Positions 25,401-35,905 of a DNA stretch of 64,000 bases are shown in pieces (position 1 is the stretch's first letter; each line of letters opens with the position of its first letter). Location: assembly GCA_027625915.1 (NCBI GenBank), contig JANTQA010000033.1, positions 7,254,001 to 7,318,000 of the forward strand, read 5' to 3'. The translations under genes were made by a program, and so were the position numbers. This DNA is from Anaeramoeba flamelloides (Eukaryota; Metamonada; Anaeramoebidae). The notes beneath the pieces are model-generated. The model ran no database searches. It was given only the letters and a program-made list of their open reading frames with translations, and was not told the DNA's origin.

Positions 25401-27800
25401 GAGAAAATCAATTTTTAATTTTTTTAAAAATGAGATTGATTTCAATCGAACCTAAACCAAAAAAGTTGTTTGTTTTTTCAATAAATAAAGAGAATTTATT
25501 CAATTTCCAACCTTTACAGAAAAAATTGAAGGAATTTTTTCTTTGTTGTCTATTGATCAAATAATTGGGATCCTTGAACCAAAATTATTTTTTTCAATGT
25601 CGTAAATTCTTGAGCGCAGCGATCTTTTGGTATTTATAAGATTAAAAATGTTACAAAAAAATTTGTTAAAGTCTTTTAAAATAACTTTAAATAACATTTT
25701 TAAAGTGGAATTTAATTTTAAAATACATCTTAATTCACTTTGTTCGAATTGAATCAAAAACAAGAAGATTAGAAAATTTTCAAACTATTCCTAATAACCT
25801 AAGGATTTCTCAACAACTTTCCACAGTAACTAAAACACCATCCTAAAATTTCTAAGTGTTCTAATTTCTTTCTTCTCGGTAGTTATCAAGAATTGTTTAC
25901 TTAAAAATTTCAAATAAAAAGTTTGTGTTTAAAAAAAAATAAATTGCTTCACAATTCTTTTTTTAAAATTTATTAAAAGAATATTATTTCTTATTTGTTT
26001 ATATGTTGTTATCATCCTATTTACATGTTTCTTTTCTTTTTACAGATATTCCAATATTTTGATCATGGATTAAATTTTGGTAATGGGTTAAAGTTCAAAG
26101 CATTGGTTTGTTACACCAATATAGATTGAATTTGTGATAAATTATAGTAAAGATGTTTTCAAAAAGAGTGAATAAAAATTGTTCGAATAGAGGTCTAAAA
26201 ATAGGCCTATTCAAGTTTGTCATCTGTTTTAATGATATTTTTGAAAATTTTTTGAACACACTTCTTTTGAAATGATTCTCATTTTTTGCAAATTTCAAAA
26301 AGGTTATTATTTGACTAAATGTATTGAATTTCTGAAAGAAGTGGATAATTTCGAAATTAGTGAAAAAATTAGAATGAAATCATGCTTTTTTTGGATTATT
26401 CTTCTCTCTAATTTCTTTTATGAACTCACCTTCTCTTTTATTTGTTAAAAGCAAGTATATTTATAGGCTTATTTCAATGACTAGAGAATATATTTTCAAA
26501 AATAGGATTGGTTCTCTGAAGAGTTGGAAGTTACACTAATTATTGCAGGCTATTACGATTACTGTTGTTTCTGCTAAATTTAGCCATTGTTTATATCTTA
26601 ACCTAGAAATATATTTTGTTTTGAAAAGAATTTTCTGACTTTTTGTTTGTTTTGAATTGGAACCAAAGAAAAAAAATTAAATTTTGAATTGGTTACTTCC
26701 AAGCAACCAACCCAAAAACAATATTCAATTGCTTGGTGAATTTTTTCAAAATATTATTTTTCTTTACCTTGTATTCAAAAGAAATTAAAGACCTTTACAT
26801 TTAAAGACACTTTTGAGTTCATGAATTGGTTTGAAATCTTGATAAGGAAAGGATGGTTTTTTGTTATTTGTTTTTTTTTTTTTTTTCATGTTAACAAATA
26901 ATTTTTTGTTCATTCCTAAAATAACCAAACGAAGGTGATGTTGTTCTCAATTCAAAACAACAATTCCTTGTGCACAAATTTTTAAGAGAAATTTCGTTCA
27001 TTCTAATAATTTTTTGGATTTTGAAAAAAGAATTGAAAGAAAATCATGTTGTTGATACCAACAGCTAAAAAAAAAAAACAAAAGAAAATTGTTTTTTCAT
27101 TTTTCAATAAAAAAATTCGAACACTTTGTTCGAGAGAGAAAAGAAAAAAAAAAAAAAAGAATAACATAACATTCCCAACCAAAAAAAAAAAAAAAAAAAA
27201 GTGAAAGAAAAAATTTGTACCCTGAACGATTTGTAGCCAGATTTTATAAGCTGTAAATTCAGAATTTGTGTTTGTTTTGTTCACGATCTCAAGTAATTCC
27301 CAGCCTTTGATGTATTTTGTTATCAAATAAAAATTGTTTTTGCTCTTATACGCAGCACAAAAGCTGACAATGTTTTTGTGGTTTAGTTTTTTTAAAATAT
27401 CCTTTTCTCTTTGAAACATCAGTTCCAATTGTGAGTCAATTGTGAATTCCCTTCTGTTTATTATTTTGATTGCAACCTAAACGTTTTGCAAAAGAAGCCA
27501 CATTAAAATTTTGGAAAGTTACACAAGAAAAATTATCCAAAAAAAAAAAAAAAAAAAAAAATTAAAAAACAGTTCGCAAAAAGTCTGAACTAAAAAAAGA
27601 ATTGAGAAAAGAAAAAAAAAAAAGATCTCAAAAATTTTCACAAAAGTAGTTTGGGTGCTTACCTTTTGGCCGTTTTTTTTGTTGATCCCAAATTTAACTT
27701 TGCTCATGGATCCAAATCCAATTGTTTCATAGATTTCATAAATTTCATTAAAGATTTTTCTTTTTGAGAGTGATTTCGATTCTAAAAGGGGAAATGTCAT
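19407..27800 (-). CDS. Ser/Thr protein kinase, CAMK/AMPK-like, four exons
   Basis: Exons on the reverse strand: 27800-27663, 27476-27221, 23558-23249 and 20352-19407. Phases 0, 1 and 2 match at each junction, giving 549 residues. Exon 1 carries the glycine loop (IGFGSMSKVKFG). Exon 2 has VAIK with catalytic Lys50 and the N-lobe up to WLQIVQ. Exon 3 has VHRDIKPEN (Asp145), DFG (163-165), GSPLYTAPEV and DVWSLGIILYLL. Exon 4 supplies the last C-lobe helices (LIKKTLRYQAMLRPS, ILQHEW) and then a long basic and Glu-rich tail. All catalytic residues are present, so it should be active; the HRDIKPEN and GSPLYTAPEV motifs fit the CAMK/AMPK-related group. The introns are 186, 3,662 and 2,896 nt. Three perfect 15-bp units in the tail (19485-19529) encode repeats of KREKK. 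Exons 1-2 are richer in G/C-ending codons than exons 3-4. An upstream non-coding exon is possible. The substrate is unknown. Confidence 0.85.
19485..19529 (-). repeat. Coding minisatellite, 15-bp unit
   Basis: Three perfect copies of TTTTTTCTTTTCCCG on the + strand, preceded by a partial unit, lie inside the kinase tail and code for a KREKK-type repeat. Perfect identity suggests recent slippage and likely length variation between strains. Confidence 0.85.
20780..20955 (+). pseudogene. Coding-like fragment, unknown
   Basis: The forward frame reads GSTSVNYGYYTNRLYEKDGG and continues FAIFDIINIKGNNQQPIQHS before a possible donor GGTACAAA. Its base composition and mixed residues are unlike the surrounding intron, yet it has no start codon and is interrupted upstream. 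It is probably a relic of an inserted gene. Family not recognised. Confidence 0.3.
21140..21590. repeat. Palindrome cassette, copy 2
   Basis: Several imperfect palindromes of the type CCAGAATTTAAAAGAATNGAG / CTCAATTCTTTTAAATTCTGG stand side by side. A TTCTTGAGGTTTT / AAAACTCAAGAAAACC pair also occurs. They are separated by short spacers such as GCTAACGGCGG, CCTAACGGCGC and AGTGCCGTAGAATGCCTAGC. A strongly GC-rich spacer, CCCGCGCGTGCCGCCGAG, sits at about 21160-21178. The same units occur at 2590-3330 and 45355-45980. Confidence 0.7.
23559..27220 (-). other. Kinase long intron 2
   Basis: Bounded by donor GTACAA at 27220 and acceptor AATTAAAATAG at 23559. It includes two stretches of less AT-rich, coding-like DNA (23790-23990 and 24700-25240) without clear identity, and a small TG/TA repeat at 23710-23775. 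The frames at 25557 and 26095 on the reverse strand are judged spurious. Confidence 0.6.
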
Positions 27801-30800
27801 CCTTTTATGAAGAACAAACAATTAAAAAAATTAAGACAAAAATAACACTCAGATAATTTATGTTTTTTTTGGAAAGGAAAAAATTATTCTTATAAAAAAA
27901 ACAAAAAATAAATTACAATTATGATTCCGTTTTCGAATTTGAAATTCACTTGATTTTTGTTTTTTTAAACGGCAACATTAATTCTGAGCGAAATTGAGTA
28001 CCTTTGTCAAGATAGGAGCCTCAAATTCGTGAAAATTTTTCTGTTTAGGTTAAATTGCAAAAGGAAATGTTTACAAACAAAGAGTGTAAGAAATAGATTT
28101 TTAAAAAAAAGTGATCTTGGTTGCAGTCTTGTCAACAAGTGTTAATTAGTAACTCTGTTTAAATTTACAGAACAAAATGGTAAATAATTTTCGATTTTAA
28201 TAAATTCCGCTTTTCCTATTAAATTCGTTGAGAAGAATTAAAAATCAATCATTTTTTATTTTGTTCCTAAAGAAGGAAAATCGGAACTGTGCAAGTTGTG
28301 AAAAAAAATCAAATAATTTTGACAAATCTATTGAAAAAGAAGAACTTTTCTGATTAAGAAAAAGTCAAACAATCATGTGAGATTAAATCAAAATTTTCTT
28401 ATTTTTGAAAAAAAGAACAATCTTAAATTAAATTAGTGGAAGGAGAGGAGACTATATACCAATTTAAGAATTGTGTGTCCTTACCTCCAATTTCGATTTT
28501 TGTACAAGTTTTTTCTGATTAATTAATTCGGAAATAAAAACGAAGAACTAAGTACCCCAATAAGTTTTCAAATTTAAAATTTTTGACCGAAAAACACTAA
28601 TTTTTTTTTTATTCTCCGAATTTTTCATTTCTAAAAAGTTGTGATTTGTAGAAATATTGAGGGACATTTTTTGTCTCTCTTTTAAAACCGAGGACTATTT
28701 TAACCAAAACATTTTATTCTCTTCTTCAAATTAAATAAAGAATAATCTTACTCTAAATTGTGATTTTTCAAGGAAATTTCGACAACTTTAAAACACTTTT
28801 TCTTTTTCCAGAAATCTATTGGTTATACTTTTTTTAATTAAAAAAACGGAGATTCAAGGAAACAATTCAAATTCTGTGTGAGTTCATACCCACTTTAGTA
28901 TCTTGAGATAGTACTTTGTTTTTGAGACAGTTATGATGTTTTTTAATCGAGAATTGTAACTGGGTACCTAAAGAACAGGAAATTATTAAAAACAAGATAA
29001 AAGGTTTTTTCTCGAAAATAAGAGTTTTTAAAAATTTGATTGTCAAAAATAATTAATTTGAGGTTTTCCTAATTTCATTCTCTCTATGGGGTGAAATACT
29101 ATAACGAGAACAACAAAAGTGAATTCAAACGATTCCAAATTCTTGTAACCCATTTGTAGGTATTTTTTGTTTGAAAATTTTAGGAAAATCATTATTTGAT
29201 CTTAAAACTATTGAAATTTTCTCAATAAAAACAATGTACAATTAATATTACTCTTTTTTTTTCAACACTTAACACATTTACTTTCTTTGTCTGATTGTAT
29301 ATTTATACTATTGGACTTGACTTTTGAATATTTAAAAATGAAGTGGAAAGTACCAATAATAAGGGGATTTTGATTTTCAGACCTTTACAAGGTAAATTTT
29401 CAATAGAGAGAGTCGAAAAGTTTTCATAAACAAAAAAAACGAAAAAAAATATAAATTTTAAATATGAACAATATATCTTGACTCAACAATTTTGAAAGCC
29501 AATAAATATAAGGTAAGGTATACATGGGCGATATAAACTTCTAATAAATGATAATAGTGTATAAAATGTAGTTGTAGATTAGTACGATTTTTGAATAATT
29601 TGTTGACTTTTAATATGTTCACGAAACCATTTTTCCAAAATATTGACAAATTTTATAATATTGACCAAATGATTTTGAATACTTTTGTCCACTTATTTAT
29701 TATCAAATACAAGTTACAACCTTTAGCTCAAAATTATTTTTTCTAATTCAGCCAAATTTTGTTTTTTTTTTAAGTTTTTCTTATATTTTTTACATTTGTT
29801 TTTTTGATATTTTGATCCTTTTTTTTTTTTATAAAGTAATTCAAGTTGATTAAAAAAAGACTTTAAATTATAAATAAATCTTGAAGAAAATTGATCCATC
29901 TATCTATCTATATATATATATATATATAAACTATTTTCCAGTCGAAGTGGCCCAGATGTAAAGGTATAATACATGTGTTTATGGGGTTTGCATAGATATT
30001 AGAAGAAAAATTTTATTTTGGAAATTTTCCAAATTGAAATCTTTTTTTCACATTTCTCAGATTTTTGCTTTTTTTTTCGATTTTTTTTAAAACTAATTCA
30101 GTTGCAAAAAATTTTTTTATTGCAAGATCAATAGTCACTTGGTAAAAACATGTTATTCTAATGTCTTTGAAACCATGTAAATATTGTTGAGAAATCATAT
30201 TCATTTCTATTGCAATTCAATTCGATCTTTGATCTTGATATTTGTTTAATAAATGTGAAAAATTTTGACTTCATTTTCATTTCCTTTTTCTAATAGAGAA
30301 CACAAATACCAACAAACTTGGTTTGTGGGCTTGATTTCTAAAAGAAAAGTATGGAAAATGAAGTGAAAAATGTTTCATATTTATTATTCAAATACCAGTA
30401 GAAGTTCAAAACAAACATCGTTGTTTTTCTCAATGGGTCCCTAAGAATTTGAGTTTTTCAATTTTTAAAAAAATCTATTTATTAATTAGTTTTCTTTCAG
30501 ACGTGTATCAACAATTCTTTGATGTATATTATTCTATTTATTTCTTATTTGTTCTTCAAAGTTCAATTATATAAAATAATTGATATTTGAAAAAAACGTT
30601 GGGCCGCTTTGACTGAAACATAGTTTATATTTATATATACTCAAAATATCTTCTTGTTAATTTTTTTTTTTAATATTTCAAAAAAAAGTTTCTATAATCC
30701 CCTTTCAAAATATAGATTTACTTTTTTTTACTTTTTGATTTTATTTTTTGTTTCATTTAAAATATCAAGCTTGAATTTTCTGATAATGATTAAAAAGTTA

Positions 30801-31390
30801 ATTATTAAACAGAACTAATTATCAATAATTGTTATTGAATAACAAATAATATAATATTATTATATAGTTTTTTTTTTTTTTTTTCATTTCCCATATTTAT
30901 CAGAATTATAAAAATTTTTAGTGAAGAATTTTTGATGAAAAGATCATATTATATATATAAATATATTTATTTTTTAGAAAAAATCACACTATAAATCAAA
31001 TTTTCTTAATAATATTAAAAGTGTTATTATTTTTTAATAAATTCAAAATATTATTATTTTATAATTCAGAGACCCAGATTTTACTATCATTTTTATTGAA
31101 GATACAGTACCCGAGTAAAGGGTTAATTAGGCCCAATTCAAATTATTGATATTTATATTTGTTTTATTTTTATAAAAAGTCAATTGGTTTTTGTTCATAG
31201 CAGATGTAATTGTTTATATAATTTTCAAACTTTTTAAGTATAAAAATTGAGGCTGAGAAATATGATTTAAGATATTGATGGATATAATTATTTTCTAATT
31301 TTTATTGGATCTGTAAAACATTGAATTTTAAAAACTTCATCAATACTTGAGAACACTTTTGAACATTTCATGAGTTTTTATTTTATTCTG

Positions 31391-31421
<31 letters not shown>

Positions 31422-32124
31422 TAATAAAATTAAGCACTATTTTTTTTCTGGTTAATATTTTTCGAAATTAAGTTCATAACTTAATTCAATTAAACACTGT
31501 GATAACTTTTTTTTAGAATAAAAACACTCTCAACTTTTGAATATCGAAAATATTTTCTGAAATTACTGTGTACTTTTTTATTTTTTTTTGAAAAATTGGT
31601 GTTGAGAAAAGCTTGAAATCAAAGAATAAGTTAATATATTAAATTAGAATGCTTTTCCAGAGAGTTTATATTTTTAGTTTAAATTTTTTTTAATTTTACC
31701 ATTTAAAACTAAAAAAAAAACATTTGAGGGCCAAATTAGTGCCTTATGTGAAAAGAAAATTCTCATAATTTAGAATTTGTTTTAGTAAATGAGTTAAAAC
31801 AAGGGAGCGTATCTAAAAATCTACATAATTTCAAGTACGAATTCAATGATTTTGGCAAAAAAATGTTTTCAAGAAAAAGTTAAATTGAAACTTTATTTAT
31901 TTTTATTTTTTCATTTAGTTTTTTTAATTGTTTTAAAGGAAATTATTTGATCATTTTTTCATTTTTAGTGTTTTTTTGGTTGTAGGGAGATATATTTAGA
32001 TGAAACCGAAAACGATATTAAAAATAGAATTAATTTATTCTGAATATTATAAATTAAAAAAAGAATCAATATTTACTATCTAACATTCAACATAAAGATT
32101 TTGTATTATTCTTGTTTTGGATTG
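27801..32124. other. Intergenic region upstream of the kinase
   Basis: No gene is supported. A TATC/TA microsatellite lies near 29898-29930 and a (TA)n run at 31391-31416. The open frames at 29458 and 30013 look random. Confidence 0.5.
31391..31416. repeat. (TA)n microsatellite
   Basis: Thirteen uninterrupted TA/AT dinucleotides. Function unlikely. Confidence 0.9.
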
Positions 32125-32576
32125 TACAGTCCCTACAAGGCTACCATAAAATTCTAAATAAAATATAATTGAGTTTTCTATTTTTATTATCCATTTTCAA
32201 AAAATTCCGAAATAAGAGTTATTATTCAAAAAATAATTTTTAATAAATTAGCTTTTATTCAAATTTTGGACAAACATCAAAAAAAAAATGATTGAAGACA
32301 TATGAAGCACTTAAAAATATTGTTCAATAATGGTAAATTTTTATAGATGAGTAAATATTGATAGTTTTTTTTAACTTTTTTGGATTGATAATTTTTAAGA
32401 TTCATTGGATTTTGGATTTTTTTTTCGATTCTAAAAATTTGAATAAAAGCTAATTTATTAAAAATTATTTTTTGAATAATAACTCTTATTTTCGAATTTT
32501 TTGAAAATGGAAAATAACAATAGAAAATTCAATTTTGTTTTATTTAAAATTTTATGGTATCCTCGGAACAACTGTA
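32125..32576. mobile_element. Foldback MITE with TA/CAGT ends
   Basis: Long inverted arms of about 145 bp (32125-32270 and about 32430-32576) surround a central 160 bp. The ends read TACAGTCCCTACAAGGCTACC and, reversed, TACAGTTGTTCCGAGGATACC. The arms share blocks such as AATAAGAGTTATTATTC and AAATAATTTTTAATAAATTA exactly. TA flanks with CAGT termini again indicate a Tc1/mariner-type element. It is not sequence-related to the 3651 and 5813 elements apart from the termini. No transposase. Confidence 0.78.
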
Positions 32577-33774
32577 ATTATTTTAGAAACTGTATTATTA
32601 AAAATATAATTTCAATATCTCACAAATTTTAGAGTAAGAGTTCATTTTTGTATTATTGTAAAGAAATATTAAACTAATATTTTAAAGATTATAAAAAAAT
32701 CAGATTGAAAAACAAATTAAGGTATATATCTATTTTCTTAATTAGACTTGTAGATTTTTAATTATTGGAACTTTGATAAAAAAATCCTTATATTGACTTG
32801 ATTTAATAAACACAGAGTTTGGTAGATAATAGATGGATTATATTTAATATTAACTACAATTTAAAATCTTTCCCATGGCTAAAATGTTCCAAAGAATAAT
32901 TATAATACAGTTTCATTTGATTTTGAAATAAATTTTCATTTTTTATAAAATATGAAAATCATTTTTACATCTTTTAGTTTTTTGTTCATTTAATGTTTTG
33001 AATTACCTAACTTGTTTCGTTCAATCAAAATTTTTTTGAACAAAGATTGATATTATGTTAAAGTTTCGTTGTTCAGAATAGAAAGAACTCAAATAAAATT
33101 GATTAGTATCTGAACCATTTGATCGATCAATATTCCTAATAGAATTTCAACAAATTTATTAATATTCTTTTGTTTTGTCCTCTCCAAAATTTTTAACACA
33201 CCGATAATTTATTTGTATTGATAATTGTTTATTTTTTGTTTTTTAAGTATTGTGCTTTATATAAAAGTATTGATATTTCAATTAAAGTATGATTTTAATT
33301 TGGTATTTCTTCTAGAATTGATTAAATAAGTTTTTTCTTTTATAAATCGAATTTTGATGTGTTAAAAATTTTTGAATTGTGCTTTATATTTATTTGTATA
33401 ATTAAAAAAGTGTTTTTCACCAAAGTTGCATATTTGATAAATTACTGAATGAAAAATGGACAGTAATTATTCAAATTAACAAGATTCTTTTTGATTTAAA
33501 TAGTTAATTGCTGTAAAAAATGTTTATTATTATCAAATTGAAGCATTTTTAATTTTTAATTTGTTATATTAAATTGATTATTATATGTTTTTAGTTAAAT
33601 TGTGGAAATATAAAAATATTAAATTTGTTGAGATTATTTTGATTATTGAGAGGATATAAATTCTAAAATATTACAAATCTCATTTTTTATCGTAATTTTT
33701 AATGTTTTTTTATAGTAAATTGACTTTTTAGAAAAATTATTTTTTTTTTTGATTTATAAAAAATAAAAAAAAAA
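32577..33774. other. Intergenic region before the 5S pair
   Basis: Holds copy B of the duplicated 0.45-kb segment (32890-33340) and otherwise only AT-rich DNA. Confidence 0.5.
32890..33340. repeat. Old direct duplicate, copy B
   Basis: Partner of 17690-18150, same orientation, with substitutions and small indels throughout and several exactly kept blocks. It ends about 430 bp before the 5S rRNA pair. Confidence 0.65.
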
Positions 33775-33895
33775 GTATTCAGCACCAAGTGTTCGCGAGA
33801 GGTTCCCCATCTCACTAACTAGCTTAGCCCTCAATTCGTTTATCTTCTGGGTTCGGAATGTGTCCAGGATTATTAAATTGGGTATGGCCGAATAC
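33775..33895 (-). rRNA. 5S ribosomal RNA, copy 1
   Basis: The reverse strand reads GTATTCGGCCATACCCAATT at the 5' end and ends GAACACTTGGTGCTGAATAC, with complementary ends (GTATTC/GAATAC), 121 nt in all. Eukaryotic 5S landmarks are present: GGCCATACC in helix I/II, CATTCCGAACCCAGAAG in loop B/C, and GGCTAAGCTAGTTAGTGAG followed by GATGGGG as in the TFIIIA box A/C region. An uninterrupted T run on the transcribed strand follows immediately and serves as a pol III terminator. Confidence 0.95.
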
Positions 33896-34140
33896 AATCT
33901 TTTGGTACGCATTAATTATTTGTAAATAATTTTCTATTTTTATATTCTAAATTCGAATTTACAGTTCAAAATAAAATAACAAAATCCAAACAAGTTAAAT
34001 TTATAAAACAATCATATTTTTAAATTTTGGATAATTTTAATTATTTTTTATTCAATAAAAAATAATAGAATTAAACATGAATATAATTCTAAATATCAAG
34101 ATTCTATTTGAAAAAAATTATAAATGATTTTAAAAATCCT

Positions 34141-34261
34141 GTATTCGGCCATACCCAATTTAATAATCCTGGACACATTCCGAACCCAGAAGATAAACGA
34201 ATTGAGGGCTAAGCTAGTTAGTGAGATGGGGAACCTCTCGCGAACACTTGGTGCTGAATAC
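34141..34261 (+). rRNA. 5S ribosomal RNA, copy 2
   Basis: Same 121-nt sequence as the copy at 33775-33895, in the opposite direction, so the two are transcribed away from each other. TTTTTTTATTTTTTTT follows the 3' end as terminator. The identity of the pair in DNA with heavily diverged repeats points to recent duplication or ongoing gene conversion between the arms. Confidence 0.95.
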
Positions 34262-35905
34262 TTTTTTTATTTTTTTTACAAAAAAAAAAAATAATTTTTC
34301 TAAAAAGTCAATTTACTCTAAAAAACAATAAAAAATACTATTAAAAAAAATTACAGAAAATACTATTATATAATTATTTACGAACAAAAAATAATTAGAG
34401 TAATATTATACATTATAAAACTTTATGAATAAAATTATTAAGTAGAAAATTTTTTAGCATATTATATACAATATTTTATAATCAACTTTTTTGATTTTCG
34501 AAATTTTTACCTAAAATACAAATATAAAATCCCCATTTTAACTAATTTATTAATAACTTTTATAATTTTAAAACTGTAACAAATTTAAAAAAAATAAAAA
34601 ATAAACAAAATACAAAATAAACAAATATAACCAAATCTGTAAATAATTGAACTTTCCAAACTTTTAATTTTCGAATTTGACTAAAATGTTTAACAGAATC
34701 AAATTTCAATAAATATTGTAATAAAAACAAAAAATACTATTTTTCAAGTTATATTAAATATTGAAAAAGAAATAATTTCTAAAAAGCAATTTATAAAATA
34801 TAAAATAATTGAAAAAAAAAAAAAAATAATAAATATTATGAAAATTAAGAAACATCCTCTGAATCAAATTAATAAAAAAAAATATACTTTACTAGATAAA
34901 TTATTTTTACATAAATTAAAAAAATTCAGAATTCACTTTTATATGATATTCAATGATAATAAAATAACCCAATTAATAATTTTCATTCAATAGGGGTATT
35001 ATCAATTTCAACCCAATTTCAAAAATTTGGAAACCTCTAAAATCAAAAATATACAAAAAAAAAACTCAATTTGTTATATTTTTCCAAATATAATATTAAA
35101 CCACAGTCAAGTTAACAAGTTTTGATGTTATTATAAATAATCCTTTTCATCCAAATAAAAGAAATAAATCTAAAACTCAAGAAAAAAAAATTGGTGTGTC
35201 CAAAATAATGAAACGAGCTGAACATAAAAATTTTATTGATAAAATTGATTAAAATTTTACCAACAATTGTTGATCGATCAAATGATAAGAGACCATCTAC
35301 CAATTGTAAGTGATTTTTCTATTGAACAAACTCAACACTTACCTTATATCAAACATCTATAAAAAAAATCCAGATCAAAGGAAACAAATTATCTTACTGG
35401 AAAAAAGGAACTGAAAACAAAACAAAAAAAACAAAAAATGAAATAATTATAAAATCTCAAATTATCCCCAAATTGAATTTAAAATCTAGTATTTTTTATT
35501 CTTTTGGCTGTTTAAATTGTGTCCAAATTTTTGGAATTTAGTTTGTCATAAATATCTTTCTTTGAGATTGATTAAATCTCTAATGACTGTTTATCCCAAG
35601 ATTTAAATAACTTTATATTATTACAAATGATATTTTTGGAGTTATTTTTTGGTTTTTATTTTTTTAGTTCTACTCAAAATGCCCACTAGCCAAGCTCTTA
35701 AAAACACACCCAACAATACATTTCTTAGATTAAAATTTCATTTAATTCAATTATTCAAAAAAGTAATATTAAAAATTTGATAATTATTTCTAATTTCTTT
35801 CTTTGTTTATTTCTTAAAAAACATTATATTCAAAAAAATGAAAAGTAAAAAAATAAAAAACAAATAAATAGAGAACCAAATAAAAAGTAGAAATATATAA
35901 ACATA
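34262..35905. other. Intergenic region downstream of MyTH4-RhoGAP
   Basis: Contains the first copy of a long direct repeat (34990-35640). No gene is supported; the reverse frame at 35112-35303 lies inside that repeat and has no motif. Confidence 0.5.
34990..35640. repeat. Direct repeat flanking the RhoGAP gene, copy A
   Basis: Aligns with 39570-40850 in the same orientation. Shared blocks include CTAAAATCAAAAATA, AAAAACTCAATTTNTTATATTTTT, CCAAATAAAAGAAA, ATTGTTGAT.GATCAAATGAT, AACAAACTCAACACTTA-like, AAGGAAACAAATT and TATTCTTTTGGCTGTTTAAA. The other copy carries about 0.7 kb extra in the middle. Confidence 0.7.

Larger units (their letters stand above)
33695..34340. repeat. Inverted repeat formed by the 5S rRNA pair and flanks
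   Basis: The two 5S genes are near-identical in opposite orientation. Identity continues about 75-80 bp past each 3' end: the block GTAAATTGACTTTTTAGAAAAA on the left matches the reverse complement at about 34295-34320. The arms are therefore about 200 bp, with a loop of about 245 bp (33896-34140) that holds both 5' flanks and shows no gene. Confidence 0.88.

Noticed and set aside
31100-31135. TACAGTACCCGAGTAAAGGG as another MITE terminus
   Set aside because: No inverted partner was found within about 1 kb on either side.
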